The position numbers were made by a program, and so were the translations under genes. A stretch of DNA of 64,000 bases, taken from the NCBI GenBank assembly GCA_949840935.1, contig CATKXX010000011.1, positions 17,765 to 81,764 on the forward strand. The letters run 5' to 3'. Below, piece by piece: positions 1 through 8,979 of this stretch (its first letter is position 1; each line of letters begins with the position of its first letter). The notes under the pieces are model-generated. The model had not been told where the DNA came from, made no database searches, and was given only the letters and a program-made list of their open reading frames with translations. This DNA is from an uncultured Acetatifactor sp. (GTDB taxonomy: Bacteria; Bacillota; Clostridia; Lachnospirales; Lachnospiraceae).

Positions 1-1080
1 GAGTCCGGCGAGAGTAATATCCCCGCAGGGGCGGTGGATATTGACTTAAGCAGGACTGTGACACTGAAAACGGCTGAAAATTCCGCCTATGAAATGCGGG
101 TAAAGCTGTTTGGGATACTGCCCTTTAAACAGGTGGGCATACAGGTCATCGAGGATCAGGAGCTGATTCCGGTGGGCAGGCCCATCGGAATCTATGTGAA
201 GACGGACGGTGTGCTGGTGGTGGGAACGGGTGAGTTTAAAGGGGAGGACGGGACGGAATGCTCTCCCTGTAAATATATCCTGAAGTCGGGGGACTATATC
301 CGTAAGGTCAACGGCGAGGTGGTGACGGAAAAGGATGATTTCATTGACCTGGTGGAGAGGAGCGGGGGCAGGGAGATTGTGCTGACGCTTGAGAGGGACG
401 GGCAGCTTTTGGAGCTGGCGGTGACACCTCAGAAGGATTCCGTGGGCAAATATAAGATAGGCGCCTGGGTCAGGGACAACGCCCAGGGTGTGGGCACTAT
501 GACGTACATCGACAGCCGGGGGAATTTCGGAGCGCTGGGGCATGGTATCGCGGATGTGGACACCAGTATGCTGATGCTGATGGAGGATGGTACGCTCTAT
601 GAGACGGACATTGTGGACATCAAAAAGGGAACCACGGGTACTCCCGGGGAAATGACAGGGATGATCGTCTACTCCAATGAACATATCCTGGGGGATATTA
701 CCAGCAACAGCAGCAGGGGGATTTTCGGCGTCTGCAATGACAGGGCGCTGGCGATGGGCACCAGGGAACCGCTGCCCATAGGCCTGAAGCAGGAGATTAA
801 ACTGGGCGGGGCGCAGATCCTGTGTACGGTGGACGGCAGCGCGAGATATTATGATGTGGAGATCACCGCGCTGCATCTGGATCATGACAATGTGAACAGG
901 GGGATAGAGCTCAAGGTGACGGATCCTTCCCTGTTGCAAATGACGGGAGGGATCGTCCAGGGAATGAGCGGCAGCCCCATCATCCAGGACGGGAAATTCA
1001 TCGGCGCGGTGACCCATGTGCTGGTACAGGACAGCACCAGGGGATATGGGATTTTTATAGAAAATATGCTGGAGCATTAA
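1..1080 (+). CDS. spoIVB: SpoIVB-type sporulation serine peptidase (S55), 5' end outside window
   Basis: The reading frame is open from base 1, so the N-terminus (signal anchor) lies outside the window. A PDZ-like segment (about 170-440, beginning near the VGRPIGIYVK residues) is followed by the S55 peptidase domain. The likely catalytic histidine is in GHGI (His codon 541-543) and the nucleophile serine is in GMSGSP (961-978). In B. subtilis SpoIVB is secreted from the forespore into the intermembrane space and triggers the mother-cell sigma-K checkpoint by cleaving SpoIVFA. Here sigK lies about 5.5 kb downstream and has no pro-sequence, so SpoIVB may serve another role. A GTG at 34 could be misread as a start, but the frame continues upstream. 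Confidence 0.93.
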   Translation, partial: ESGESNIPAGAVDIDLSRTVTLKTAENSAYEMRVKLFGILPFKQVGIQVIEDQELIPVGRPIGIYVKTDGVLVVGTGEFKGEDGTECSPCKYILKSGDYIRKVNGEVVTEKDDFIDLVERSGGREIVLTLERDGQLLELAVTPQKDSVGKYKIGAWVRDNAQGVGTMTYIDSRGNFGALGHGIADVDTSMLMLMEDGTLYETDIVDIKKGTTGTPGEMTGMIVYSNEHILGDITSNSSRGIFGVCNDRALAMGTREPLPIGLKQEIKLGGAQILCTVDGSARYYDVEITALHLDHDNVNRGIELKVTDPSLLQMTGGIVQGMSGSPIIQDGKFIGAVTHVLVQDSTRGYGIFIENMLEH

Positions 1081-1111
1081 AATACTGTAAAAGAGTTATG
1101 TGAGAGGGCTT

Positions 1112-2032
1112 ATGGGAAATTTTCAAGTGAGGACAGACCTTGCCTTGGAGGCGCGGGAGAGCATCAGCCAGGCTGAGAGCGAGCTGAGGGGGGTCAGTGT
1201 GGAGGAATACTATAAAGAGGAGGAAGACATCCGCGTTACAAAAGTGGTGATCGACACGAAAAATGCCGCAAAGGCCATGGGGAAACCCATGGGGGTCTAT
1301 GTGACCATGGAGGCGCCTGCTATGGTGGAGCCGGACGATGATTACCACAGGGAGATTTCGGAGGGCCTGGCGGAGGAGCTGCGCCAGATGCTTCCCGGCA
1401 TGGATCAGGAGCAGTCCATCCTGATCGTGGGGCTGGGGAACCGCGAAGTGACGGCGGACGCGCTGGGCCCCCAGGTGGTGGACAATCTGTTCATTACCCG
1501 CCATATTGTCAAGGAATACGGTAAGGCGGCCTACGACTGTGACAGGATGAATATGGTCAGCGCGCTGGAGCCGGGAGTCATGGCGAAGACCGGTATGGAG
1601 ACGGCGGAGATTGTGGCCGGCGTGGTGAAGGAAACGAAGCCGGATCTGCTGATCGTCATAGATGCGCTGGCGGCCCGCAGTACGCGCAGGCTGAACCGCA
1701 CCATACAGATCACCAATACGGGCATACAGCCGGGCTCCGGCGTGGGCAACCACCGGAACGCACTGACGGAGGAGAGCCTGGGGATTCCCGTGGTGGCTAT
1801 CGGCATTCCCACCGTGGTGGACGCGGCCACTATTGTGGGGGACGCCCTGGAAAAGCTGCTCAGCGAGGAAAAGGATTTCGACAGTATGAAATACCTGGGG
1901 CAGCACAGGAATGTCTTTTCGGAGCTGAACAATATGTATATGACGGGAAAGGATATAGACGCTGTGATCAAGCGGGTCAGCTACACGGTCTCAGAGGGGA
2001 TCAATCTTGCGCTGGAAATGCGAATGGAGTGA
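1112..2032 (+). CDS. gpr: Germination protease GPR (spore protease)
   Basis: GPR is the A25-family aspartic-type endopeptidase that degrades small acid-soluble spore proteins early in germination; it is made as a zymogen in the forespore. The N-terminus reads NFQVRTDLALEARE, matching the conserved RTDLA.EA segment at the GPR processing region. The central VGLGNREVTADALGP motif and the later DALAARS segment are family hallmarks. I prefer ATG 1112 because GAGAGG (1102-1107) is well spaced before it; a GTG at 1100 would add four residues. At 306 residues it is a little shorter than the B. subtilis enzyme. It is followed by spoIIP, the usual clostridial neighbour. Confidence 0.95.
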   Translation: MGNFQVRTDLALEARESISQAESELRGVSVEEYYKEEEDIRVTKVVIDTKNAAKAMGKPMGVYVTMEAPAMVEPDDDYHREISEGLAEELRQMLPGMDQEQSILIVGLGNREVTADALGPQVVDNLFITRHIVKEYGKAAYDCDRMNMVSALEPGVMAKTGMETAEIVAGVVKETKPDLLIVIDALAARSTRRLNRTIQITNTGIQPGSGVGNHRNALTEESLGIPVVAIGIPTVVDAATIVGDALEKLLSEEKDFDSMKYLGQHRNVFSELNNMYMTGKDIDAVIKRVSYTVSEGINLALEMRME

Positions 2033-2116
2033 GACAGGCGGGCATATAATGCTTAAGAGACAGCTGCAGAAGGGAAGTGCAGACCCGTAAAACGCAATAC
2101 AACTGCACAGGGCAGG

Positions 2117-3349
2117 ATGAAGTATCTTGTGATACTGGGATTTCTGCTCCTGGTGCTGCAGGTGATATCCGGAGGCTGTGGAACGGAGGAAACACAGGAG
2201 CCGGAAAAGACAGGCTTTAGAGATACACTTTTTCAGGGGCTTGCACAGGACTGGTGCGGCATCCTGTATAGCTGGTTTGTCCCCATCGTTTCCTTCACAC
2301 AGGACAGCGGGCATGAAACGCACTGGGTTTTGCAGGAGCAGATCAACAGTCTGCTCCCCTTTTATGAATATTATATTGCGGATATGGAGGAAGGCAGTGA
2401 GCCGGCTTCTTTCCGGGAAATCCTTCTGGCGGAGGCGGAGGAATCCGGCTTTCAGGAGGAGACTCCTGCATACATAGACGGGGAGGATGCACAGGGACAG
2501 TCCCTGGAGGAGCTGCTCCGGGCGGAAAACGAGGCTGCCATGCAGATGAGGCAGGGGAATGCCCAGCCCTTTCTTCCCCATACACAGCAGGCTCAGATTG
2601 ACCTGGAGCTGCTTAGCAGCTATGAGGAGCTGGTGAAGGAATTTTATACCATTGATGCCAATACCATGGCGGGCAGCGACCAGCTGGATGTGGAGAGGCT
2701 GCTTGCCAGGGATATGTCGCTTTCACCGGAAAGCGACGGCCCCCAGATCCTCATCTACCATACCCATTCCCAGGAGGCGTTTGCGGATTCCGTACCGGGG
2801 GATCAGAGTACCTCCATAGTGGGGGTGGGCGACCGCCTGGCGGAAATCCTGAGGGACGAATACGGTTATAACGTGCTGCATCATACGGCGCAGTATGACA
2901 CGGTCAGGGATGACGCCTACGCGGAGTCGCTCCCCGCCCTGGAACAGCTGCTGGCGGAGAATCCCTCCATAGAGGTGGTCATCGATCTCCACAGGGACTC
3001 TGTGGCGGAGGAGACAAGGCTGGTGACGGACTTAGACGGCAGGCCCACCGCCAGGTTTATGTTCTTTAACGGGCTGAGCCGCACCAGGAAGACGGGAAAT
3101 ATAGCCTATCTGTACAATGAGAACCAGGATGCCAACCTGTCCTTTTCTTTCCAGCTACAGTTAAAGGCGGCGGAATATTATCCGGGGCTGACCAGGAAGA
3201 TTTACTTAAAAGGTTACCGCTATAATATGCATCTGCGTCCCAGATCCCTGCTGATTGAGCTGGGCGCACAGAACAATACGGTGGAGGAAGCCATGAACGC
3301 CTGCGATCCGCTGGCGCATATCCTGGATATGGTATTATCTGGACAATGA
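2117..3349 (+). CDS. spoIIP: Stage II sporulation protein P, peptidoglycan amidase/endopeptidase
   Basis: SpoIIP cuts cross-links and stem peptides of septal peptidoglycan during engulfment, working with SpoIID and SpoIIM. The N-terminus is one hydrophobic segment (residues about 3-20, VILGFLLLVLQVI) that would anchor it in the membrane, followed by an acidic spacer. The catalytic domain covers about residues 200-405, with the zinc-ligand-like ILIYHTHSQEAF (about 210-221) and VIDLHRDSV (about 286-294). The C-terminal LIELGAQNNTVEEA is also typical. ATG 2117 is the only reasonable start, since an in-frame stop lies at 2054 and no other start codon lies between; its ribosome site is weak. Confidence 0.95.
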   Translation: MKYLVILGFLLLVLQVISGGCGTEETQEPEKTGFRDTLFQGLAQDWCGILYSWFVPIVSFTQDSGHETHWVLQEQINSLLPFYEYYIADMEEGSEPASFREILLAEAEESGFQEETPAYIDGEDAQGQSLEELLRAENEAAMQMRQGNAQPFLPHTQQAQIDLELLSSYEELVKEFYTIDANTMAGSDQLDVERLLARDMSLSPESDGPQILIYHTHSQEAFADSVPGDQSTSIVGVGDRLAEILRDEYGYNVLHHTAQYDTVRDDAYAESLPALEQLLAENPSIEVVIDLHRDSVAEETRLVTDLDGRPTARFMFFNGLSRTRKTGNIAYLYNENQDANLSFSFQLQLKAAEYYPGLTRKIYLKGYRYNMHLRPRSLLIELGAQNNTVEEAMNACDPLAHILDMVLSGQ

Positions 3350-3436
3350 GGGGAAATTCTGCTACAATCAATGCAGTGACAGCCCGGACAAGAAAGGGAT
3401 ATGCCGGGCAGAATGGCAGAAACGAGGAACGAACGT

Positions 3437-5248
3437 ATGACAGCAGACCAGAGCAGGATCCGCAACTTTTGTATCGTGGCCCATATCGACCACGGTAAAT
3501 CCACCCTTGCGGATCGTATTATAGAAAAGACGGGGCTCCTGACCAGCAGGGAGATGCAGGCCCAGGTGCTGGACAATATGGAGCTGGAAAGGGAACGTGG
3601 GATCACCATCAAGGCCCAGACGGTGCGCACGGTCTATAAGGCGCAGGACGGGGAGGAGTATATCTTTAACCTGATCGACACCCCCGGCCATGTGGATTTT
3701 AATTACGAGGTGAGCCGTTCCCTGGCGGCCTGTGACGGCGCGATCCTGGTGGTGGACGCGGCCCAGGGCATCGAGGCCCAGACTCTGGCAAATGTGTATC
3801 TGGCGCTGGATCATGACCTGGATGTCTTTCCGGTGATCAATAAGATCGATCTGCCCAGCGCAGATCCTCAGCGTGTGATAGAGGAGATTGAGGATGTGAT
3901 CGGCATCGAGGCCCAGGACGCCCCTCTGATCTCCGCCAAGAACGGCATCGGGATCGAGGAAGTGCTGGAGCAGGTGGTAAAGAAGATACCGGCGCCCTCA
4001 GGGGATCCTGCAGGTGCCCTGCAGGCGCTGATCTTTGACTCCCTGTATGATTCCTATAAGGGGGTTATCATTTTCTGCCGTATTATGGAGGGAACGGTAA
4101 AAAGGGGAACCAGGATCCGCATGATGGCCACCGGCGCCAGGCAGGAGGTAGTGGAGGTGGGCTATTTCGGCGCGGGACAGTTTATTCCCTGCGAGGAGCT
4201 TTCCGCCGGAATGGTGGGGTATATTACGGCTTCCATAAAGAACGTAAAAGATACGGCGGTGGGCGACACGGTGACGGACGATGACCGTCCCTGCGCGGAG
4301 CCCCTGCCCGGCTATAAAAAGGTGCAGTCCATGGTATACTGCGGCATGTATCCGGCGGACGGCGCGAAATATCCTGACCTGCGGGATGCCCTGGAGAAGC
4401 TGCAGCTGAACGATGCGTCCCTGCATTATGAACCTGAGACCTCGGTGGCCCTGGGCTTTGGCTTTCGTTGCGGCTTTCTGGGATTACTGCATCTGGAAGT
4501 GATACAGGAGCGCCTGGAGCGGGAATATAACCTGGATCTGGTGACTACGGCGCCGGGGGTCATCTATAAGGTGCACAGGACGAACGGTGAAGTGATCGAG
4601 CTGACCAACCCGTCCAATCTGCCGGATCCTTCCGAGATCGAGTATATGGAGGAGCCGGTGGTCAGCGCGGAGATCATGGTGACGAGCGAATATATCGGAT
4701 CCATTATGGAGCTCTGCCAGGAGAGACGGGGGCGCTACCTGGGGATGGAATACATCGAAGGCACAAGGGCGCTGCTGAAGTATGAGCTGCCCCTGAACGA
4801 GATCATTTATGATTTCTTTGACGCGCTGAAATCCAGATCCCGGGGGTATGCCTCCTTTGATTATGATATCAAGGGCTATGAGCAGTCCAGGCTGGTAAAG
4901 CTGGACATCCTGATCAACCGGGAGGAGGTAGATGCCCTGTCCTTTATCGTACATGCGGATTCCGCCTATGAAAGGGGCAGGAAAATGTGCGAGAAGCTGA
5001 AGGATGAGATCCCCAGGCATCTCTTTGAGATTCCCATACAGGCGGCTGTGGGAGGTAAGATCATAGCCAGGGAGACGGTGAAGGCAGTGCGCAAGGATGT
5101 GCTGGCGAAATGCTACGGCGGCGATATCACCCGCAAGAAGAAGCTGTTGGAGAAGCAGAAGGAGGGCAAGAAGCGCATGCGCCAGATCGGCAATGTGGAG
5201 ATCCCTCAGAAAGCGTTTATGAGCGTGTTGAAGCTGGATGACAAATAA
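3437..5248 (+). CDS. lepA: Elongation factor 4 (LepA), translational GTPase
   Basis: LepA is a ribosome-associated GTPase that affects initiation and back-translocation. The N-terminus carries G1 AHIDHGKST, then the G2 region, DTPGH (G3) and NKID (G4). Domains II, III and V and the LepA-specific C-terminal domain follow, giving 603 residues, the usual length. I chose ATG 3437 because GAGGA (3424-3428) stands 8 bases upstream and the protein then begins [20 protein letters not shown], as in the family. Starts at 3401 and 3413 add up to 12 residues without a good ribosome site. The gene overlaps hemW by 11 bases, so the two are probably co-translated. Confidence 0.96.
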   Translation: MTADQSRIRNFCIVAHIDHGKSTLADRIIEKTGLLTSREMQAQVLDNMELERERGITIKAQTVRTVYKAQDGEEYIFNLIDTPGHVDFNYEVSRSLAACDGAILVVDAAQGIEAQTLANVYLALDHDLDVFPVINKIDLPSADPQRVIEEIEDVIGIEAQDAPLISAKNGIGIEEVLEQVVKKIPAPSGDPAGALQALIFDSLYDSYKGVIIFCRIMEGTVKRGTRIRMMATGARQEVVEVGYFGAGQFIPCEELSAGMVGYITASIKNVKDTAVGDTVTDDDRPCAEPLPGYKKVQSMVYCGMYPADGAKYPDLRDALEKLQLNDASLHYEPETSVALGFGFRCGFLGLLHLEVIQERLEREYNLDLVTTAPGVIYKVHRTNGEVIELTNPSNLPDPSEIEYMEEPVVSAEIMVTSEYIGSIMELCQERRGRYLGMEYIEGTRALLKYELPLNEIIYDFFDALKSRSRGYASFDYDIKGYEQSRLVKLDILINREEVDALSFIVHADSAYERGRKMCEKLKDEIPRHLFEIPIQAAVGGKIIARETVKAVRKDVLAKCYGGDITRKKKLLEKQKEGKKRMRQIGNVEIPQKAFMSVLKLDDK

Positions 5249-6443
5249 GAGAGAGCTGGAATTATATTTTCATATCCCTTTTTGCATCAGGAAGTGCCTG
5301 TACTGTGATTTCCTGTCCGCCCCTGCGGACAGGAGGACGAAAGAGCGGTACATGGAGGCGTTGCTGCGGGAGACAAGAGGGAGGGCGGGAGACTACCGGG
5401 ACTATCGTGTAGTCTCTGTTTTTATTGGTGGAGGGACGCCCTCCACGGTATCCCCGGAGCAGATCGCAGGGCTTCTTAAGACGGTGAGGGAGGGCTTCGG
5501 GCTGGCGGAGGACGCGGAGATCACCATAGAAGTAAACCCGGGTACTGTGGACGAGAATCGGCTGCGCCTTTACCGCCGGGCGGGGATCAACCGTCTCAGC
5601 ATCGGACTGCAGTCTGCGGAGGACAGGGAGCTGGAGGCGCTGGGAAGGATCCATACTTACGGGCAGTTTTTGGAAACTTATCATATGGCCAGGGAGTGCG
5701 GCTTTTCCAATATCAATGTGGATCTGATGAGCGCGCTCCCGGGGCAGACGCTGTCCGGCTGGATGGGGACGCTGGGAAGGGTGCTGGCCCTGGAGCCGGC
5801 GCCGGAGCATATTTCCGCATACAGTCTGATTTTGGAGGAGGGGACGCCCCTTTATGAGATGGCGGAGAGGGGGGAATTGCAGCTCCCCGACGAGGAATGC
5901 GACAGGCTGATGTATGAGAAGACGGAGGAGCTGCTTCGGAGTGCGGGCTATCACCGCTACGAAATCTCGAATTACGCCAGGCCCGGGTATGAATGCCGCC
6001 ATAACTGCGGCTACTGGCGCCGGCGGGAGTACCTGGGGCTGGGGATTGGCGCGGCCTCTCTGATCGGGGACTGCCGGTTCCGGAACGGGGATTCCCTGAC
6101 GGCTTACCTGGAGGATCCCTTGGGAAGCAGGGAGGAGGTACAGGAGCTGACTTTGCAGGAACGGATGGAGGAGTTTATGTTCCTGGGGCTACGGCTGACG
6201 GAAGGAGTGTCCCCGGCGGAATTCCGGGAGGCCTTTGGGAAAGATATGGAGGAGGCATACGGGACTGTGATAGAAAGGAATCTGCGGGAGGGGCTGCTGG
6301 AGTACCGGGAGGAGGAATATCCTGACAGGATGTTCGCCCGCCATGGCGGCGAAAGGAGTGAAAGGACGGGCGGGAGACGTCTTGCACTCACGAAAAAGGG
6401 AATCGATGTGAGCAACAGGGTCATGGCACAGTTCCTTCTGTGA
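5238..6443 (+). CDS. hemW: HemW, radical SAM heme chaperone (HemN-like)
   Basis: A radical SAM protein of 401 residues. The cluster motif is C16-X3-C20-X2-C23-D-F. The phenylalanine after the third cysteine, where true HemN oxidases have another cysteine, is characteristic of HemW. The SAM-binding GGGTPS follows at about residue 65. HemW binds heme and hands it to acceptor proteins; it does not itself oxidise coproporphyrinogen. The order lepA-hemW is conserved in Firmicutes, but hrcA-grpE-dnaK, which usually follow, are replaced here by sigK. The start overlaps the lepA stop region, indicating translational coupling. Confidence 0.93.
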   Translation: MTNKRELELYFHIPFCIRKCLYCDFLSAPADRRTKERYMEALLRETRGRAGDYRDYRVVSVFIGGGTPSTVSPEQIAGLLKTVREGFGLAEDAEITIEVNPGTVDENRLRLYRRAGINRLSIGLQSAEDRELEALGRIHTYGQFLETYHMARECGFSNINVDLMSALPGQTLSGWMGTLGRVLALEPAPEHISAYSLILEEGTPLYEMAERGELQLPDEECDRLMYEKTEELLRSAGYHRYEISNYARPGYECRHNCGYWRRREYLGLGIGAASLIGDCRFRNGDSLTAYLEDPLGSREEVQELTLQERMEEFMFLGLRLTEGVSPAEFREAFGKDMEEAYGTVIERNLREGLLEYREEEYPDRMFARHGGERSERTGGRRLALTKKGIDVSNRVMAQFLL

Positions 6444-6555
6444 CAGGCTTCCGGTCTTCGGGGATGCCTGAAAAGTTACATATCTCTTATGGTCAGGCAC
6501 TATGGACGAAACCGCCTCATAAACTATTGTTAAGAGAGATCCACGGAGGCTGTGT

Positions 6556-7191
6556 TTGAAAACGTTTCAAAGACCGTTGACCTCAGAGGAAGAAGCCGAG
6601 TATATCCGGCTGCTGCGGGAAGGGGAAGGGGAAGAATCCCGCAGGGCTAAGGAAATTCTGATAGAGCGAAATTTACGTCTGGTCGCACATATTGCAAAAA
6701 AGTACCAGAATGCCAACGAGGACATGGAGGATCTGATCTCCATCGGCTGCATCGGCCTGATCAAGGCGGTGGATACCTTTGACGCCGGAAAGGGGCGTCT
6801 TGCCACATACGCCTGCCGGTGCATCGACAACGAACTGCTCATGCTTCTCCGGGGAAAAAAGAAGATATCCAGAGAGGTGTCGCTGTTTGAGTCCATCGGG
6901 CAGGACAAAGAAGGGAACGAGATCCATCTGGTAGATGTCATAGAGCAGCAGCAGCCGGATATTGTGGACAGGATGGAAACGGTCAGCAATATCAGAAGGC
7001 TGCTGAGACTGATTGACGAGTGCCTCACGGAGCGGGAGCGGGAAATCCTGATCCTCCGTTACGGCCTTGGAGGGATGCCGGAAGCCACCCAGAGCGAGAT
7101 AGGGGCAAGGCTTGGGATATCGCGGAGTTATGTGTCAAGGATCGAGAAGAAGGCGCTGGGGAAGTTAAGGGAGAGGTTCGAGCAGGGGTAA
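6556..7191 (+). CDS. sigK: Sporulation sigma factor SigK, without pro-sequence
   Basis: A sigma-70 family factor of 211 residues whose sequence follows SigK closely: NLRLVAHIAKKYQN, EDLISIGCIGLIKAVDTF and TYACRCIDNELLM in region 2, the IGQDKEGNEI segment, and region 4 ending SEIGARLGISRSYVSRIEKKAL. It would direct late mother-cell genes (coat, cortex, spore maturation). Start: TTG 6556 with GGAGG (6545-6549) 6 bases upstream. An in-frame stop at 6520-6522 leaves at most 11 extra codons, so the roughly 20-residue pro-peptide of B. subtilis SigK cannot be encoded. The mature-like N-terminus MKTFQRPLTSEEE aligns with the processed end of B. subtilis SigK. The gene is not interrupted by a skin-like element. 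Confidence 0.92.
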   Translation: MKTFQRPLTSEEEAEYIRLLREGEGEESRRAKEILIERNLRLVAHIAKKYQNANEDMEDLISIGCIGLIKAVDTFDAGKGRLATYACRCIDNELLMLLRGKKKISREVSLFESIGQDKEGNEIHLVDVIEQQQPDIVDRMETVSNIRRLLRLIDECLTEREREILILRYGLGGMPEATQSEIGARLGISRSYVSRIEKKALGKLRERFEQG

Positions 7192-7225
7192 GCCTGTGAG
7201 GAAAGATAAGGAATGTTTTAAGATG

Positions 7226-7275
7226 AGACAGAGTCGGTCCGGCCGGGAGAGGTCGAAATGATTCTGTCTTATTAT
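7226..7275 (+). terminator. Possible terminator hairpin after sigK
   Basis: AGACAGAGTC (7226-7235) can pair with GATTCTGTCT (7260-7269) with one G-U pair, followed by a short T/A run (TATTATG). The loop is long and GC-rich, so this is a moderate call. It would separate sigK from the AT-rich island. Confidence 0.4.
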
Positions 7276-7444
7276 GTCTGGCGGGCTGTATGAGAAAGAC
7301 GGAAGAAAAACGAAAGAATGGGTACAGGGCAAGGATTTTATCAAAAAGAGCGATGTCTAAAATAACGTTGGACTGCTTACTTAAACCTTCTAAGATTTGT
7401 GAGGTTTTGGGAAAATGATTCCGGTGAATAATCATAGATGGATA

Positions 7445-7473
7445 TTGTTACGGTGAGCATTTAATGATATAAT
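7445..7473 (+). promoter_or_regulatory. Sigma-A-type promoter for the accessory cassette
   Basis: TTGTTA (7445-7450) and TATAAT (7468-7473) are separated by exactly 17 bases. It points at the two-gene cassette that begins at 7753. Confidence 0.6.
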
Positions 7474-7752
7474 AAAATTGCGTTTTGCTGTGGTAAGAGT
7501 TTCTGTAGAAAACCAGTCCCTCATTGTTCCCAGAACGATTTAAAAGAGGGATAAGTTGTCTGGAAAGTCTTGGCTTTAAGTAAAATTAGAAAAGCATTTC
7601 TTAAAATTTTTTGTCGGAATTATTTTGGCTGATTATATCAATATGGGAGTTTTTAGAAATGTAGAAGGCATTATAATTGGACAAAAGATGTGGAATGAGG
7701 ATTTGGGCATATGATAAGTCATTTAAATTATGAATATGTAGGAGAATAGATT

Positions 7753-8931
7753 ATGGGGGAAGACAGTAAGATTGAAAAACAAGGGCTGCTATCTACTGAA
7801 CAAACTTCACATTTTTCTGTTGCCTTAAAAAAAGTATTTTTACTCCAAAGTAGCAGAGGATACTGGGGGCGAGGTAAAATTGGGAATAAGGTTACATATA
7901 CTTCGCAGGGAATTCAGTTAATGCAGGCACTAGGTGTTAATCATAATAATAAAAACTTTAAAAAGGCTATACGATGGTTAGAAGATAATATTGGTAAAGT
8001 AGAATCCCATTGGTCTACCCGTGTGGAAATTGGATTAAAACTTGGAGATTTTAATAGATTAGCTACTGATGACGATATTGATCATTTTTTAGATGATTTG
8101 GAATATGATTTAAACCATCCTCAAGAGGAAGCGAGACTAGATCTTTTTTGGGATGTAATCCCAACATTGATTGCATTTCATCCATATGAGAAGGATTATG
8201 AGGATAAAAAAGGAAAGGCAGTACCACATAAAAAATTAATACAAGAAATTATTGATATAAGTGAGGATTTTGGAGATACTATTACAGTTCAATTTCAGGC
8301 TAATCATACAGGGCTTGTTGCATTATATCTGGCAACTATTATTGACAAGAATTGGGAACCGGAATTTCAAAAGAAACTGTATGAATATAGATGTAAAATG
8401 GTAAAATGGCTTCTTGCAAATAGAGAGGAAAATGCAAGCAGTATTTCGTGGCAGAGGGGGAAGGGCATTACTTCATACGTTTTAATAGATTTAATTGGTT
8501 GTGGATTAGAAAAGGAGAAAATAAAGAAATATATTCCGAAGATAATCCGATTCATTGTACCCGATGCGAGAGGCAATGTTAAAAGAGATAAAACAACAAC
8601 TTATGATACAAAATTGCATGCAGAACCACTATATGTTTCTATGTTGGTTCTACGTGCTATGACGGAGGTTATAAAAATGGAAGGAACGGATAAAATTAGC
8701 GATATACGGAATAGGGTTTCTGATTATTCTTGGCTTGAGGCTAGGGTTGCAAAATTTGCAAGAACATTTTATTATAATAAAAAGAAAATTCCGATAATAA
8801 TTTGCAGCCTCTTATGTATATTCGGTGGAATTTCATATATATTTAATATGGAATTTCTGGCAAGTTTACTGATAACGATAGGTGTATCATGCTTGTTTAC
8901 ATACTTATTTCAAGTTTTTGATAAAGACTGA
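7753..8931 (+). CDS. Toroid-repeat (prenyltransferase/terpenoid-cyclase-like) protein with C-terminal membrane hairpin
   Basis: Unrecognised 392-residue protein. Residues about 24-85 (ALKKVFLLQSSRGYWG, later TYTSQGIQLMQALG and AIRWLEDN) and about 180-270 (HTGLVALYLATIIDKNW, MVKWLLANRE, ITSYVLIDLIGCG) look like the paired alpha-helix repeats of the alpha/alpha-toroid fold found in squalene-hopene cyclases and prenyltransferases. I see no DXDD cyclase motif and no clear zinc-ligand set, so enzyme activity is doubtful. Two hydrophobic segments close the protein (about 346-382: PIIICSLLCIFGGISYIF and FLASLLITIGVSCLFTYL), which would put the soluble domain at the membrane. The start has AGGAG 8 bases upstream. 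The gene is strongly AT-rich (17 G+C in the 60 bases 8041-8100), unlike the flanking genes. It is followed after 48 bases by the AsnRS-like gene. The fold assignment is inference. Confidence 0.6.
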   Translation: MGEDSKIEKQGLLSTEQTSHFSVALKKVFLLQSSRGYWGRGKIGNKVTYTSQGIQLMQALGVNHNNKNFKKAIRWLEDNIGKVESHWSTRVEIGLKLGDFNRLATDDDIDHFLDDLEYDLNHPQEEARLDLFWDVIPTLIAFHPYEKDYEDKKGKAVPHKKLIQEIIDISEDFGDTITVQFQANHTGLVALYLATIIDKNWEPEFQKKLYEYRCKMVKWLLANREENASSISWQRGKGITSYVLIDLIGCGLEKEKIKKYIPKIIRFIVPDARGNVKRDKTTTYDTKLHAEPLYVSMLVLRAMTEVIKMEGTDKISDIRNRVSDYSWLEARVAKFARTFYYNKKKIPIIICSLLCIFGGISYIFNMEFLASLLITIGVSCLFTYLFQVFDKD

Positions 8932-8979
8932 TAGGATGGAGGAGAATCAGCATTAAAGTAGAGGAGGAGAAAGATAAAA

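Larger units (their letters stand above)
7192..7752 (+). other. 561-bp non-coding stretch at the left edge of the AT-rich island
   Basis: No credible gene is seen. The first part still has the base composition of the flanking core genes and holds the hairpin at 7226-7269. From about 7370 the DNA becomes AT-rich. It contains the sigma-A-like promoter at 7445-7473 and ends with the ribosome site AGGAG (7740-7744) of the next gene. The implied 5' leader is about 270 bases; I see no recognisable riboswitch in it. Confidence 0.6.

Noticed and set aside
6556..7191. Skin-type prophage interruption of sigK
   Set aside because: The frame is continuous from region 2 to region 4, with no insertion.
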